Assembly: GCA_018902795.1 (NCBI GenBank)
Contig: JAHIQD010000019.1
Span: 294,855 to 358,854, forward strand
Direction: 5' to 3'
DNA length: 64,000 nucleotides
Source of the DNA: Bacteroidota bacterium
Lineage (GTDB): Bacteria > Bacteroidota > Bacteroidia > Flavobacteriales > Weeksellaceae
Below the pieces are notes generated by a model. It did no database searches. It was given only the letters and a program-made list of their open reading frames with translations, and had not been told where the DNA came from. Positions 31,868-40,288 of the stretch are shown here, one piece after another (within the stretch, counting starts at the first letter, position 1; every line of letters begins with the position of its first letter). Both the position numbers and the translations under genes were made by a program.

Positions 31868-32491
31868 TTAAAACTGATATCCTATACCTACCATAAATAA
31901 GCTTGGGCGACTGTCATACCGAATCGTTTCGTTGGTACCGGCGTTGTTGTTAATGAAATCACGCTGGTCTTTTGTGAAGGCACCTTCGTATCTGGCATTG
32001 AAAATTAACTTCTGTATTTGGGCCTGCGCTCCAAACTGGTAACCTACCGTGAAGTTATTGAGTGCGTTTTCCTTGAAATCGTTGTACTGATTATCTGTTG
32101 AAAGATTATAAGAAGCAACAGGACCTAAGAAAACCCCCAAATTATCACCCAAAAGACGGTAACCTAACAGTACAGGAACATCTACACGGTTGCTTTTTAC
32201 ATCAATTGTTGTGTTAGAATTAGGAACTTCAAATTCAGATTTAAAAGTGGTGTAATAAATTTCCGGCATTAAAAATAATGAAACCGGTAAATTTATTTTT
32301 GCAGAAAGTCCTACGTTGAAACCTACATTGTTTTTTCCGGAATTGTTATAAGCAGTAACTGCTGTTCCCTTAATGTTTTCCCAGGTAGGTTTATCTGTTT
32401 TGAAAAGTAAGTTTGCCTTTCCTGCTAAGGTAACCTGTGCAGAAGCAAAAATGCTTGTACTGATTAAGGCTATACTAAGAATTTTATTCAT
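31868..32491 (-). CDS. outer-membrane beta-barrel (OmpA/porin-like) protein
   Basis: A 207-residue protein with signal peptide MNKILSIALISTSIFASAQ. The mature part is beta-rich with repeated alternation and ends FMVGIGYQF, a terminal aromatic as in outer-membrane barrels of the porin-like/OmpW-sized group (about eight strands). I chose the methionine directly before NKILSI; a longer frame overlaps the ABC ATPase. Its start overlaps the last bases of the ATPase gene, so it is read from the same message as the MlaE/MlaF pair, perhaps as an outer-membrane partner. Ligand unknown. Confidence 0.75.
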   Translation of the reverse strand: MNKILSIALISTSIFASAQVTLAGKANLLFKTDKPTWENIKGTAVTAYNNSGKNNVGFNVGLSAKINLPVSLFLMPEIYYTTFKSEFEVPNSNTTIDVKSNRVDVPVLLGYRLLGDNLGVFLGPVASYNLSTDNQYNDFKENALNNFTVGYQFGAQAQIQKLIFNARYEGAFTKDQRDFINNNAGTNETIRYDSRPSLFMVGIGYQF

Positions 32492-33293
32492 TGTCATGAG
32501 ATTTTGTAATAATATTATCGATTGAGGTTTTATTGGTTTCCAGGAAATATTCGCGTAATTCCTTGAACAGTTCAGAAGAATAAACGAAGTCGATAAGGTT
32601 TTTATTGCCTGCATTGATCAGGATGTCCTTATTTCCTTCCCATTCTTTAATTCCCAGCCGTAGATATACAATTTTCTCGCCAATCGTCATCACCGAATTC
32701 ATATCATGGGAATTGATGATGGTTGTAGTGTTATATTCTTTGGTGATTTCCAGAAGCAGATCATCAATAATATTGGAGGTATAAGGATCAAGACCTGAAT
32801 TGGGCTCATCACAGAAAAGATATTTCGGATTGTTTACAATGGCTCTTGCAATGGCAACCCGTTTCTGCATTCCCCCGGAAATTTCTGAAGGATATTTACG
32901 GTTAGCTTTTTCCAGATGAACCCTTCCGATTACATCAAAAACCCGCCTTTTCTTTTCCCGGAAAGACAGATTGGTAAACATATCCAATGGAAAGGTAATA
33001 TTTTCTTCCACGGTCATCGAATCGAAAAGTGCACTTCCCTGGAAAACAGTACCAATTTCAGAACGGAGAATCTGTTTCTCATCTCTGGACATTTTATTAA
33101 TGTCCCTTCCGTCAAAAAGTATTTCTCCAGAAGTGGGCTGATAAACATTCAGCAGACTTTTCAGGAATACGGTTTTACCCGAGCCGCTCTGTCCAATGAT
33201 GAGGTTTACTTTGCCGGTATCAAAGGTGGTAGTAATGCCTTTCAAAACTTCCACTTCCTCGAACTTTTTCTTTAAATCTTTTACTTCAATCAT
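32484..33293 (-). CDS. MlaF-like ABC transporter ATPase
   Basis: A 269-residue ABC ATPase of the MlaF group. Walker A is GQSGSGKT at 34-41, the signature SGGMQKRVAIARA is complete and Walker B is LFCDEPNSGLDP. It powers phospholipid movement with an MlaE permease and an MCE (MlaD) protein. The start is the ATG whose A is shared with the TGA stop of the permease gene, a coupling arrangement; an upstream in-frame extension into the permease gene is rejected. An MCE gene that could be its partner is at 46436-47386, some 13 kb away. Confidence 0.92.
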   Translation of the reverse strand: MIEVKDLKKKFEEVEVLKGITTTFDTGKVNLIIGQSGSGKTVFLKSLLNVYQPTSGEILFDGRDINKMSRDEKQILRSEIGTVFQGSALFDSMTVEENITFPLDMFTNLSFREKKRRVFDVIGRVHLEKANRKYPSEISGGMQKRVAIARAIVNNPKYLFCDEPNSGLDPYTSNIIDDLLLEITKEYNTTTIINSHDMNSVMTIGEKIVYLRLGIKEWEGNKDILINAGNKNLIDFVYSSELFKELREYFLETNKTSIDNIITKSHDNE

Positions 33294-34045
33294 CAGCTGA
33301 GGAACATTTGAGTTAATATTAAATTCGTGATAATGACGGAAACGATAGTCCAAACCACTGCCTGTGTACTTGCACGCCCAACTTCAAGGGATCCACCTTT
33401 TACATTATATCCGAAATATGCAGGAATGGTCGCAATTAAAAATGCGAAAACTGCGGTTTTAAATAGGGCATACCAAATAAAATGTTGCGGCATATACATC
33501 TGAATACCAGTGATGTAGTCTGCCTTGCTCCAGCTTCCAGTTGCCAGCCCCGCCAGATATCCGCCCCAAATACCAAATACAATACTGATACAGATAAGCA
33601 GAGGATTAAAAATCACACTGGCTAGAATTTTAGGTAATATCAAAAAGTTAGGTGAATTAACTCCCATAATATCTAAAGCGTCAATTTGCTCTGTAACCCT
33701 CATTGTTCCTATGCTCGAAGCGATATACGATCCTACCTTTCCTGCAAGTATTACGGAAATAATAGTAGGTGCAAATTCCAGAATTAAAACAACTTTGGTT
33801 GCGTATCCGATAAACGAGTTGGGAATCGGAAAAGTTGATGCTTTAAAGTTATTGAACATTTGTATTGCAACAACAGCTCCTACAAATATGGAGGTAAAAA
33901 GCACCAATCCAAACGAATTGACTCCCAAATCATGAATTTCACGCATGAAAAGTTTCCAGAAAACCGAAGATTTCTGTGGTCTTTTAATCGTTTTTGACAG
34001 CAGGAGAAAATAAGCTCCGACCTGGCTCAAAAGTTTTTTTAACAT
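33293..34045 (-). CDS. MlaE-like ABC permease
   Basis: A 250-residue MlaE-family permease with five to six membrane helices. The family segment EFAPTIISVILAGKVGSYIASSIGTMRVTEQIDALD is present (read here as AGKVGSYIA and MRVTEQIDAL). It moves phospholipids between inner-membrane complex and periplasmic MCE protein. Its stop shares a base with the ATPase start. The promoter end of the unit faces the sugar transferase gene with a 36-base gap, so the three genes may be in one transcript. Direction of lipid transport is not told by sequence. Confidence 0.92.
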   Translation of the reverse strand: MLKKLLSQVGAYFLLLSKTIKRPQKSSVFWKLFMREIHDLGVNSFGLVLFTSIFVGAVVAIQMFNNFKASTFPIPNSFIGYATKVVLILEFAPTIISVILAGKVGSYIASSIGTMRVTEQIDALDIMGVNSPNFLILPKILASVIFNPLLICISIVFGIWGGYLAGLATGSWSKADYITGIQMYMPQHFIWYALFKTAVFAFLIATIPAYFGYNVKGGSLEVGRASTQAVVWTIVSVIITNLILTQMFLS

Positions 34046-34081
34046 TCCGCTAAATTAGTGTTTTATTTTTTTTCTAAGTTT

Positions 34082-35449
34082 TTAATTGGCATTTTTATCA
34101 CCGCCAATCACCAAAAAAACCGTTTTAAGAATAATGACAAAATCAAGGCTCAGACTCCAGTTTTTAACATAGAAAGCATCGGCAAGAATTCTTTTTTTCA
34201 TTTTAATTTCCATGTTTCCGGTGTCGCCCCGAAGTCCGTTAACCTGTGCAAGGCCTGTCACCCCTGGTTTTACCAAACTTCTTACCGAATATCTCCCGAT
34301 CTTTAATTTATAAAAATCGTCAACCAAAAGCATATGAGGTCTTGGTCCAACGACCGACATTTCGCCTTTAAGAACATTAATGAACTGAGGCATTTCATCC
34401 AGACTGGTTTTTCTTAAAAACCGACCAATCCGGGTAATTCTTCTGTCGTTTTCTTTAGTGGTTACCTTTGAAGAATCTTCATTCATGTGCATTGTCCGGA
34501 ACTTAATACAGTGAAAAACCTCGTCATGGAAACCATATCTTTTCTGCAGAAACAAAACAGATCCTTTACTGTCGAGTTTAATTAAAATCGCGATCAGAGG
34601 GAAAAGCCACGTGCAGACGAGAACCAAAACACATGCCGAAAAAAGGATGTCGAAGGTCCTTTTCAAGATGATATTGGTAAGGTAATCTAATGGAAATTTA
34701 GACCGTACCAAAATGGGCTGCATTTCGATATATCCCAAATCATACTGGAAAAAATTATTTTTCACAATGCTTGGAATAAGCGATACGCGGACTTTGTGGC
34801 GTTCTGCAAGGCGGAAAATTTCCTGTTCCTCGTTTTGCTCAAAACCGGTGGATGAGAGGTACAGCGTGTGGATTCCTTTTTCTTTCCAGAAATCAATTAA
34901 TTTTTCAAAATCAAACCGTTCTTCTTTGGGATATTCAAAGATTTTAAAGCCGTAATCTTTTCTTTCATTTAAGATGTTTCTGAGAATTTCTGTTGAAGAA
35001 TCGTCATTCAGGAACATGATATTTCTATAATTTATTCCTAAAATCCTCAAATATTTTAAAGTAAAAAATACGATTGATTTAATAATGAAAAGAAGAAAAA
35101 ACAAATTTAACGAAATATAAAAACGGTCCATTTTTAAGAAATCGTTGTTGCTTACTTTTGCGAGCAATATCACCCCAAAAATAAATATAAAGATGTGAGT
35201 AACAAGCCTTTCAAGGTAAATGGTGTATGTTAAATTTCTAGCGACAGAATACAGTTTGGTCCTTCCGCTGAGTAAAATCCAGAAAAGAGTGAGCAGAATG
35301 ATGGAGAGAATATTCTGTTCCCAGATGTCCTGCCCGGAGTGGTAATCGTTGTTTTTAAGAAAAAAGAACATAAATACTCCCGCGATAACCAACACGTCAA
35401 GCAAAATGAAAACAGTCTTAAAATACCGAGAATACCGAATTTTTTGCAT
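34082..35449 (-). CDS. polyprenyl-phosphate sugar-1-phosphate transferase
   Basis: A 455-residue exopolysaccharide-type sugar transferase. Five hydrophobic segments occupy the first 280 residues, with a Rossmann-like CoA-binding domain between. The catalytic WcaJ/PglC-like domain is at the end: KRTFDILFS, FHCIKFRTMHMN, DEMPQFINVLKGEMSVVGPRP and KPGVTGLAQVNG. It starts a lipid-linked glycan by loading a sugar phosphate on undecaprenyl phosphate. The donor is not evident. A small glycan cluster with flippase lies at 50.2-54.3 kb but not adjacent, so a link is only suggested. Confidence 0.92.
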   Translation of the reverse strand: MQKIRYSRYFKTVFILLDVLVIAGVFMFFFLKNNDYHSGQDIWEQNILSIILLTLFWILLSGRTKLYSVARNLTYTIYLERLVTHIFIFIFGVILLAKVSNNDFLKMDRFYISLNLFFLLFIIKSIVFFTLKYLRILGINYRNIMFLNDDSSTEILRNILNERKDYGFKIFEYPKEERFDFEKLIDFWKEKGIHTLYLSSTGFEQNEEQEIFRLAERHKVRVSLIPSIVKNNFFQYDLGYIEMQPILVRSKFPLDYLTNIILKRTFDILFSACVLVLVCTWLFPLIAILIKLDSKGSVLFLQKRYGFHDEVFHCIKFRTMHMNEDSSKVTTKENDRRITRIGRFLRKTSLDEMPQFINVLKGEMSVVGPRPHMLLVDDFYKLKIGRYSVRSLVKPGVTGLAQVNGLRGDTGNMEIKMKKRILADAFYVKNWSLSLDFVIILKTVFLVIGGDKNAN

Positions 35450-35484
35450 AAACCCAATTATATAAAAAGTAAATTTAACATAAT

Positions 35485-36117
35485 TTACGGAATATTCAAA
35501 TATTTATGGGTTTGAACAGAAACCTGCCATTTCGGGTTGGCAAGGATAAAATCGGTGATTTTCGGATACATTTCATTTCTTTTGCTCCATTCGCTCTGAA
35601 GATAAAGTTTGCAGTTTTCCGATACTTTTGCAGCCTGTTCTTCGGCAAATTTAAAATCGTTGTTATTGAAAACAATCACTTTTAGTTCGCTGGCTTTTTC
35701 ATAAATTGCTTCTTTCGGTAAGCCGGTTTTTTTTGGAGAAAGCGTGATCCAGTCGAGGATTCCACTCATTTCATAAGCACCGGAAGTTTCAATATGAATG
35801 TCGCAGCCGAGTTCTTTCAAACGGGTAGTTAACGGTTCCAGATTCCACATCAACGGCTCACCGCCTGTTAAAACGATGGTTTTACAGTATTTTGCAGCAG
35901 TTTGCGCAATTTCTTCGGTGTTCATCAATGGGTGAAGATTTGGGTCCCAACTTTCTTTCACGTCACACCAGTGACAGCCCACATCGCAACCGCCAAGCCT
36001 GATGAAATATGCTGCTTTTCCTGTATGGGAACCTTCTCCCTGTAAAGTATAAAAATGCTCCATTACCGGGAGCATTTTTCCTTCATTTAATAAAATATTT
36101 TCTTCTTCTTTAGTCAT
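35485..36117 (-). CDS. queE: QueE, 7-carboxy-7-deazaguanine synthase
   Basis: A 210-residue radical-SAM enzyme with the CDVGCHWC motif (C44, C48, C51). This spacing is CxxxCxxC as in ordinary radical SAM proteins, which some QueE groups extend. YTLQGEGSHTGKAAYFIRLGGC is the typical entry. It forms the 7-deazaguanine core of queuosine and archaeosine-type bases from 6-carboxytetrahydropterin. Its start overlaps the end of folD by eight bases, so the two are coupled. No queC, queD or queF genes are in the window. Confidence 0.92.
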   Translation of the reverse strand: MTKEEENILLNEGKMLPVMEHFYTLQGEGSHTGKAAYFIRLGGCDVGCHWCDVKESWDPNLHPLMNTEEIAQTAAKYCKTIVLTGGEPLMWNLEPLTTRLKELGCDIHIETSGAYEMSGILDWITLSPKKTGLPKEAIYEKASELKVIVFNNNDFKFAEEQAAKVSENCKLYLQSEWSKRNEMYPKITDFILANPKWQVSVQTHKYLNIP

Positions 36118-36994
36118 TATATACTGAAGTTTTGTAGGCTAAAATTGTGTTTTTCATCAGCATTGCTCTTGTCATCGGTCCCACGCCGCCGGGAACAGGA
36201 GTAATCCACGCTGCTTTTGTTTTACAGCTTTCGAAATCTACGTCGCCTACTAATTTATATCCTTTTTCTGAGTCGTCTTCCAATCTTGTAATTCCGACAT
36301 CCACAATTACGGTTCCTTCTTTTATCATTTCCGCTTTGAGGAAATTAGGATCACCCAATGCAGTGATCACAATATCAGCGTTTTTTGTAAATTTTTCAAT
36401 ATGCGGCGTGTAAGAATGAGTTAACGTAACGGTAGAGTTTCCTGGGAAATCTTTCCGGCCCATTAAAATACTCATCGGTTTTCCCACGATGCGGCTTCTT
36501 CCGATAATGACACAGTGTTTTCCTTTGGTTTCAATTCCGTAACGTTCCAACAGTGTGAGAATTCCGTAAGGTGTTGCGGGTAAAAAGGTGTCCATTTCCA
36601 AAGCCATTTTTCCGAAATTTTCCGGATGAAAACCATCTACATCTTTTCTCGGATCAATCGCCATGATAATTTTTTCCTGATCGATCTGTTTCGGTAATGG
36701 CAGCTGCACGATAAATCCGTCCACATCTTTGGATTTGTTGAGTTCATCAATTTTTTCCAATAATTCAGATTCAGAAACCGTGCTCGGGAATTTAACCAAT
36801 GAAGATTTAAAACCCACTTCCTTACAGTCTTTGATTTTGTTGTTCACATAAGCGATGCTTGCGCCGTTGCTTCCTACCAAAATCGCTACCAGATGTGGTG
36901 GTCTTCTTTTACCTTCAAGGATTTTTTCTACGTCTGCGCGGATTTCTTTTTTTATTTCTTTCGAAATTTTAAGTCCGTCGAGAATTTGTGCCAT
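36110..36994 (-). CDS. folD: FolD, methylenetetrahydrofolate dehydrogenase/cyclohydrolase
   Basis: A 294-residue bifunctional folate enzyme. Family segments are YVNNKIKDCKEVGF with the catalytic Lys, VDGFIVQLPLPKQID, DPRKDVDGFHPENFG, GRSRIVGKPMS and VGDVDFESCKTKAAWITPVPGGVGPMT. It interconverts 5,10-methylene-, methenyl- and 10-formyltetrahydrofolate, with NADP. Length and order are normal. It sits between pgi and queE on the same strand; queE starts within its last codons. No unusual features were seen. Confidence 0.95.
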   Translation of the reverse strand: MAQILDGLKISKEIKKEIRADVEKILEGKRRPPHLVAILVGSNGASIAYVNNKIKDCKEVGFKSSLVKFPSTVSESELLEKIDELNKSKDVDGFIVQLPLPKQIDQEKIIMAIDPRKDVDGFHPENFGKMALEMDTFLPATPYGILTLLERYGIETKGKHCVIIGRSRIVGKPMSILMGRKDFPGNSTVTLTHSYTPHIEKFTKNADIVITALGDPNFLKAEMIKEGTVIVDVGITRLEDDSEKGYKLVGDVDFESCKTKAAWITPVPGGVGPMTRAMLMKNTILAYKTSVYND

Positions 36995-37023
36995 TTTATT
37001 TTTACTTTAGATTGATTTCAGAT

Positions 37024-38664
37024 CTATTTTTTCTCTTTAAAATAATTCATCAAACCGTTGGTGGAAGAATCGTGAGAAGTGACTGTATCTTCATTTTCAA
37101 GTTCCGAAAGTACTTTTCCTGCCAAAACTTTTCCTAATTCCACTCCAAACTGGTCGAAACTGAAGACATTCCAAATAACGCCCTGAACAAAGATTTTATG
37201 TTCATAAAGCGCAATCAATTGTCCCAAAGAAAATGGAGTTAATTCGTTAATTAATAATGAGTTGGTTGGGGTGTTTCCGTGGAAGACTTTATAATTGATT
37301 AAATGTTCAAACGTTTCCTCTTTTTTGCCCTGAGCTAAAAATTCAGTTCGTACTTCTTCTTCGGTTTTTCCAAAAGCCAGCGCTTCGGTTTGAGCAAAGA
37401 AGTTGGCCAACAGTTTTTCCTGGTGATCGGAAACTTGATTGCACGATTTTACATAAGCGATAAAATCTGCAGGAATAAGTTCTGTTCCCTGATGAATCAA
37501 CTGATAAAACGCGTGCTGACCGTTTGTTCCGGGCTCGCCCCAAATAATCGGGCCGGTTTCGTAATCTACAAATTCACCGTTTCTGTCGACGCATTTTCCG
37601 TTACTTTCCATATCGCCCTGCTGAAGATATGCGGCAAACCGGTCTAAATACTGCGAGTAAGGCAAAATTGCATACGTTCCGGCATCAAAGAAATTGCGGT
37701 ACCAAATTCCCAAAAGCGCCATTAAAACAGGCACGTTTTCTTTAAAATCAGCAGTTTGGAAATGAATATCGGTTTCGTGGGCTCCTTTCAGTAACTGTTC
37801 AAAGTTTTCGTAACCTACAGCGAGAGCGATACTTAATCCAATCGCGCTCCAGAGCGAATATCTTCCGCCAACCCAATCCCAAAACTCAAAAATGTTTTCT
37901 TCAGCAATCCCGAAAGCTTTAACGGAGCTGATATTGGTTGAAAGCGCCACGAAATGTTTCGCCACATCTTCCTGTTTTCCTTTTTTCAAAAACCATGATT
38001 TAGCAGATTCTGCGTTGGTCATCGTTTCCTGAGTGGTAAATGTTTTCGATGCGATGATGAAAAGTGTGGTTTCAGGATCTAAGTTTTTCACCACTTCAGC
38101 GATATGATTTCCGTCTACATTGGATACGAAATGTACATTGAGCCTTGTTTTAAAATGTTTCAGTGCCGAACAAACCATTACCGGACCCAAATCTGAGCCG
38201 CCGATTCCGATATTCACCACGTCGGTAATTTCCTTGCCTGAAAAACCTTTATGCTCCCCGGAAATTACTTTTGCGGAAAAGGTTTTCATCTGATCCAGAA
38301 CTTTTTTAATTCCGGGTTTTATATTTTCGCCATCCACCAAAATTTCTTTCTCGGAAAAATCTCTCAACGCCGTGTGCAGAACAGCTCTTCCTTCTGTTTC
38401 GTTGATCTTGTCACCGGAAAACATTTTTTCGATGGAAGATTTCAGTTCGCATTCTTCAGCTAAATTCTGCAATAATTCGAAAGTTCTGTCATCAATCAAA
38501 TTTTTAGAAAAATCGAAGAGATAATCTGGTCTTTTAATTGAAAACCGGTTGAATCTTTCGGAATCATTTTGGAAAAGCATTCGGAGATCGAAATCGCTTT
38601 GTGCAAAATGTTCGTTTAAAGCTTTCCAGGAGTTGGTTTGAGTAGGATTTATTTTTGGTAACAT
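37024..38664 (-). CDS. pgi: Pgi, glucose-6-phosphate isomerase
   Basis: A 546-residue phosphoglucose isomerase. Signatures are IGIGGSDLGPVMVC, ASKTFTTQETMTNA, the VGGRYSLWSAIGLSIALA segment and NGQHAFYQLIHQGTELIPADFIA with the catalytic His, plus a final Lys in the SFDQFGVELGKVLA region. It interconverts glucose 6-phosphate and fructose 6-phosphate in the cytoplasm. Length equals that of the E. coli type. It is the first gene of a likely pgi-folD-queE unit. The 109 bases before it hold a terminator of the gene upstream. Confidence 0.96.
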   Translation of the reverse strand: MLPKINPTQTNSWKALNEHFAQSDFDLRMLFQNDSERFNRFSIKRPDYLFDFSKNLIDDRTFELLQNLAEECELKSSIEKMFSGDKINETEGRAVLHTALRDFSEKEILVDGENIKPGIKKVLDQMKTFSAKVISGEHKGFSGKEITDVVNIGIGGSDLGPVMVCSALKHFKTRLNVHFVSNVDGNHIAEVVKNLDPETTLFIIASKTFTTQETMTNAESAKSWFLKKGKQEDVAKHFVALSTNISSVKAFGIAEENIFEFWDWVGGRYSLWSAIGLSIALAVGYENFEQLLKGAHETDIHFQTADFKENVPVLMALLGIWYRNFFDAGTYAILPYSQYLDRFAAYLQQGDMESNGKCVDRNGEFVDYETGPIIWGEPGTNGQHAFYQLIHQGTELIPADFIAYVKSCNQVSDHQEKLLANFFAQTEALAFGKTEEEVRTEFLAQGKKEETFEHLINYKVFHGNTPTNSLLINELTPFSLGQLIALYEHKIFVQGVIWNVFSFDQFGVELGKVLAGKVLSELENEDTVTSHDSSTNGLMNYFKEKK

Positions 38665-38717
38665 AGATTGTTATTTGATAAAGAATAGAGAACGGTGCAA
38701 ATTTACGGAAAAAATAA

Positions 38718-38742
38718 AACCTCCGGAAAAATTGCGGAGGTT
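38718..38742 (-). terminator. Rho-independent terminator
   Basis: AACCTCCG/CGGAGGTT stem on the minus strand followed by TTTATTTTTT, 31 bases after the DUF4349 stop. Confidence 0.8.
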
Positions 38743-38773
38743 AAAATCTGAAAAGCTATATGCTTCTCTATTA

Positions 38774-39691
38774 TTATTCAGGAGTTTCCTGTTTTTGTAA
38801 TCGGTTAAGGTTTTTTTTCTTTTTTAAGAAGAGAAAAATGAAACCCGCTATCAGGAGTAACGGCCAAATTGTAACCAACCCGATTATTATTTTCAGAACC
38901 AGATAAAACCCTTCTATAAAAGCATTTTTCACATCATATTGAAAACTGGATGTGTATTTATTATCAATGTTTTTGGTATTGGTTACAGCAATTTCGGCAA
39001 TCCGAAGTTTAGGTTCTTTAAGTAAAATATTAACAGTGCTGTATTTTAGCTGATCACTAATATTAAGGGTCGCCATTTTTTGATAATTGCTTTCGCTCAT
39101 ATTGTTGTCGCTCAATTCTACTTTGGATTTATCAGTTTTCATCTTAACAATATTTTCTCCAGTTTTAGCATTTCTTTTAGCTTCCAGTTCTGCAAGTTTA
39201 ATATTTGAGGTTACATCTTCTGCCTGGATTGTTCTTGAATTCAGAAATAATTTTTTATCATTAATTATTTGTAGAAAATCCCCCAGTTGATCGGAAGGAA
39301 CGCGGACCCGCATCGTGTTTTCCGTTTGAAATTTTCTTACCAGTATTGCGTTTTCGTCAGAAGTATTGTAGGTTTCCTCATTTACAACCTGTGTATTCAG
39401 ACGGCTTGACGTGACGAATCCGCCAATATCTTTCAAAGTTTTTTCAATGGAAATAGTCGCGTCATAAACATCTTTCACTTCCATATGGACATCCGCCGTT
39501 TTAATAAATTTTTTGTCCTCCATTTGTATCGTTGCGACAGAAGAAATGCTGTCAGAAACAATTGCGGCACTGTCGGCTGTTTCTGAAGCGATGTTCATGG
39601 AACTGGTTTCAATATGCTCCCCTTTTTTACACGAGCTGAAGGTGAAGAGAATAAGTGAGCTGATGATTGTTTTTGAATAAATAGTTTTCAT
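38774..39691 (-). CDS. DUF4349 lipoprotein with C-terminal membrane helix
   Basis: A 305-residue protein of the DUF4349 type. The signal ends in lipobox FSSC (Cys21). The family core is seen at about 60-235: KFIKTADVHMEVKDV, then GGFVTSSRL, MRVRVPSDQLGDFL and a coiled helix (NIKLAELEAKRNAKTG). A hydrophobic segment at 265-292 followed by a Lys-rich end is a second membrane anchor. Members are thought to be envelope proteins with unknown function. It has its own terminator and a possible operator 80 bases upstream. Confidence 0.85.
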   Translation of the reverse strand: MKTIYSKTIISSLILFTFSSCKKGEHIETSSMNIASETADSAAIVSDSISSVATIQMEDKKFIKTADVHMEVKDVYDATISIEKTLKDIGGFVTSSRLNTQVVNEETYNTSDENAILVRKFQTENTMRVRVPSDQLGDFLQIINDKKLFLNSRTIQAEDVTSNIKLAELEAKRNAKTGENIVKMKTDKSKVELSDNNMSESNYQKMATLNISDQLKYSTVNILLKEPKLRIAEIAVTNTKNIDNKYTSSFQYDVKNAFIEGFYLVLKIIIGLVTIWPLLLIAGFIFLFLKKKKNLNRLQKQETPE

Positions 39692-39769
39692 AGCGGAAAT
39701 ATTTTGATTTTATTAATTCGAATTTCCGTAAGAATTGCGTATAAAGTTTGTAAAAAGGTTTTTTGTTTC

Positions 39770-39788
39770 TTGTAAAGTGATTTTACAA
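39770..39788. promoter_or_regulatory. inverted repeat upstream of the DUF4349 gene
   Basis: Arms TTGTAAA and TTTACAA with a 5-base spacer, between the divergently placed... DUF4349 start and the DoxX terminator. A further TTTGTAAA occurs at each side (39748 and 39813 regions). Candidate operator only. Confidence 0.35.
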
Positions 39789-39820
39789 TTTCAAAGCATT
39801 GGTAATGAAATGTTTGTAAA

Positions 39821-39851
39821 AAAAAATATTCCCGCAAACTGCAGGAATATT
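39821..39851 (-). terminator. Rho-independent terminator
   Basis: AATATTCC/GGAATATT stem with an inner GC/GC pair, followed on the minus strand by a T run; 26 bases after the DoxX stop. Confidence 0.75.
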
Positions 39852-39876
39852 TAATCAATAAATGTATAATTTCTTT

Positions 39877-40257
39877 TTAACTGAAAATAGCTTTTAGTTT
39901 ATGTTTATTGTCAAACAAAATCCAGAGATCGATCAGGAACATGACCACCGCAATTCCGATTCCACTTCCGGATGGTGCTACCAAGAAGTTTTGCAGTAAA
40001 ATTCCAGCTAAAACCGGTAAAAGTATGATGGCTCCCAATGTTTTTGTTTTCGGGTAAAGCACGAGTAATCCGCCGGTTAATTCAGCAGCTCCAACCAGTG
40101 GCATTAACCAGGGAATCTGCATAAATGCTGCGCCAACTTTCTGAACTTCTTCAGGTAAATCTGCCGGCATCGGCATATAGTGCAAAAATTTGTCTAACCC
40201 TGCGTTGACAAACATCAGTGCAAAAAGCGTGAATAAAATAAGTTTTACAATTTTCAT
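39877..40257 (-). CDS. DoxX-family membrane protein
   Basis: A 126-residue protein with four membrane segments and the pattern FVNAGLDKFLHYMP, then LPLVGAAELTGGLLVLYPKTKTLGAIILLPVL typical of DoxX/DoxD-like proteins. Members occur in respiratory chains and in thiol or redox stress contexts; the activity in Bacteroidota is unknown. It lies 31 bases after the AI-2E-type permease gene on the same strand and is closed by a terminator. No haem or metal-binding residues are evident. Confidence 0.86.
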   Translation of the reverse strand: MKIVKLILFTLFALMFVNAGLDKFLHYMPMPADLPEEVQKVGAAFMQIPWLMPLVGAAELTGGLLVLYPKTKTLGAIILLPVLAGILLQNFLVAPSGSGIGIAVVMFLIDLWILFDNKHKLKAIFS

Positions 40258-40288
40258 AAGTTGAGTTTTTTAAGAAATTTAAAGATTT

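Noticed and set aside
34082..35449. Large capsule locus around the sugar transferase
   Set aside because: Flanking genes are Mla transport, queE, folD and pgi; no polymerase or further glycosyltransferase is adjacent.
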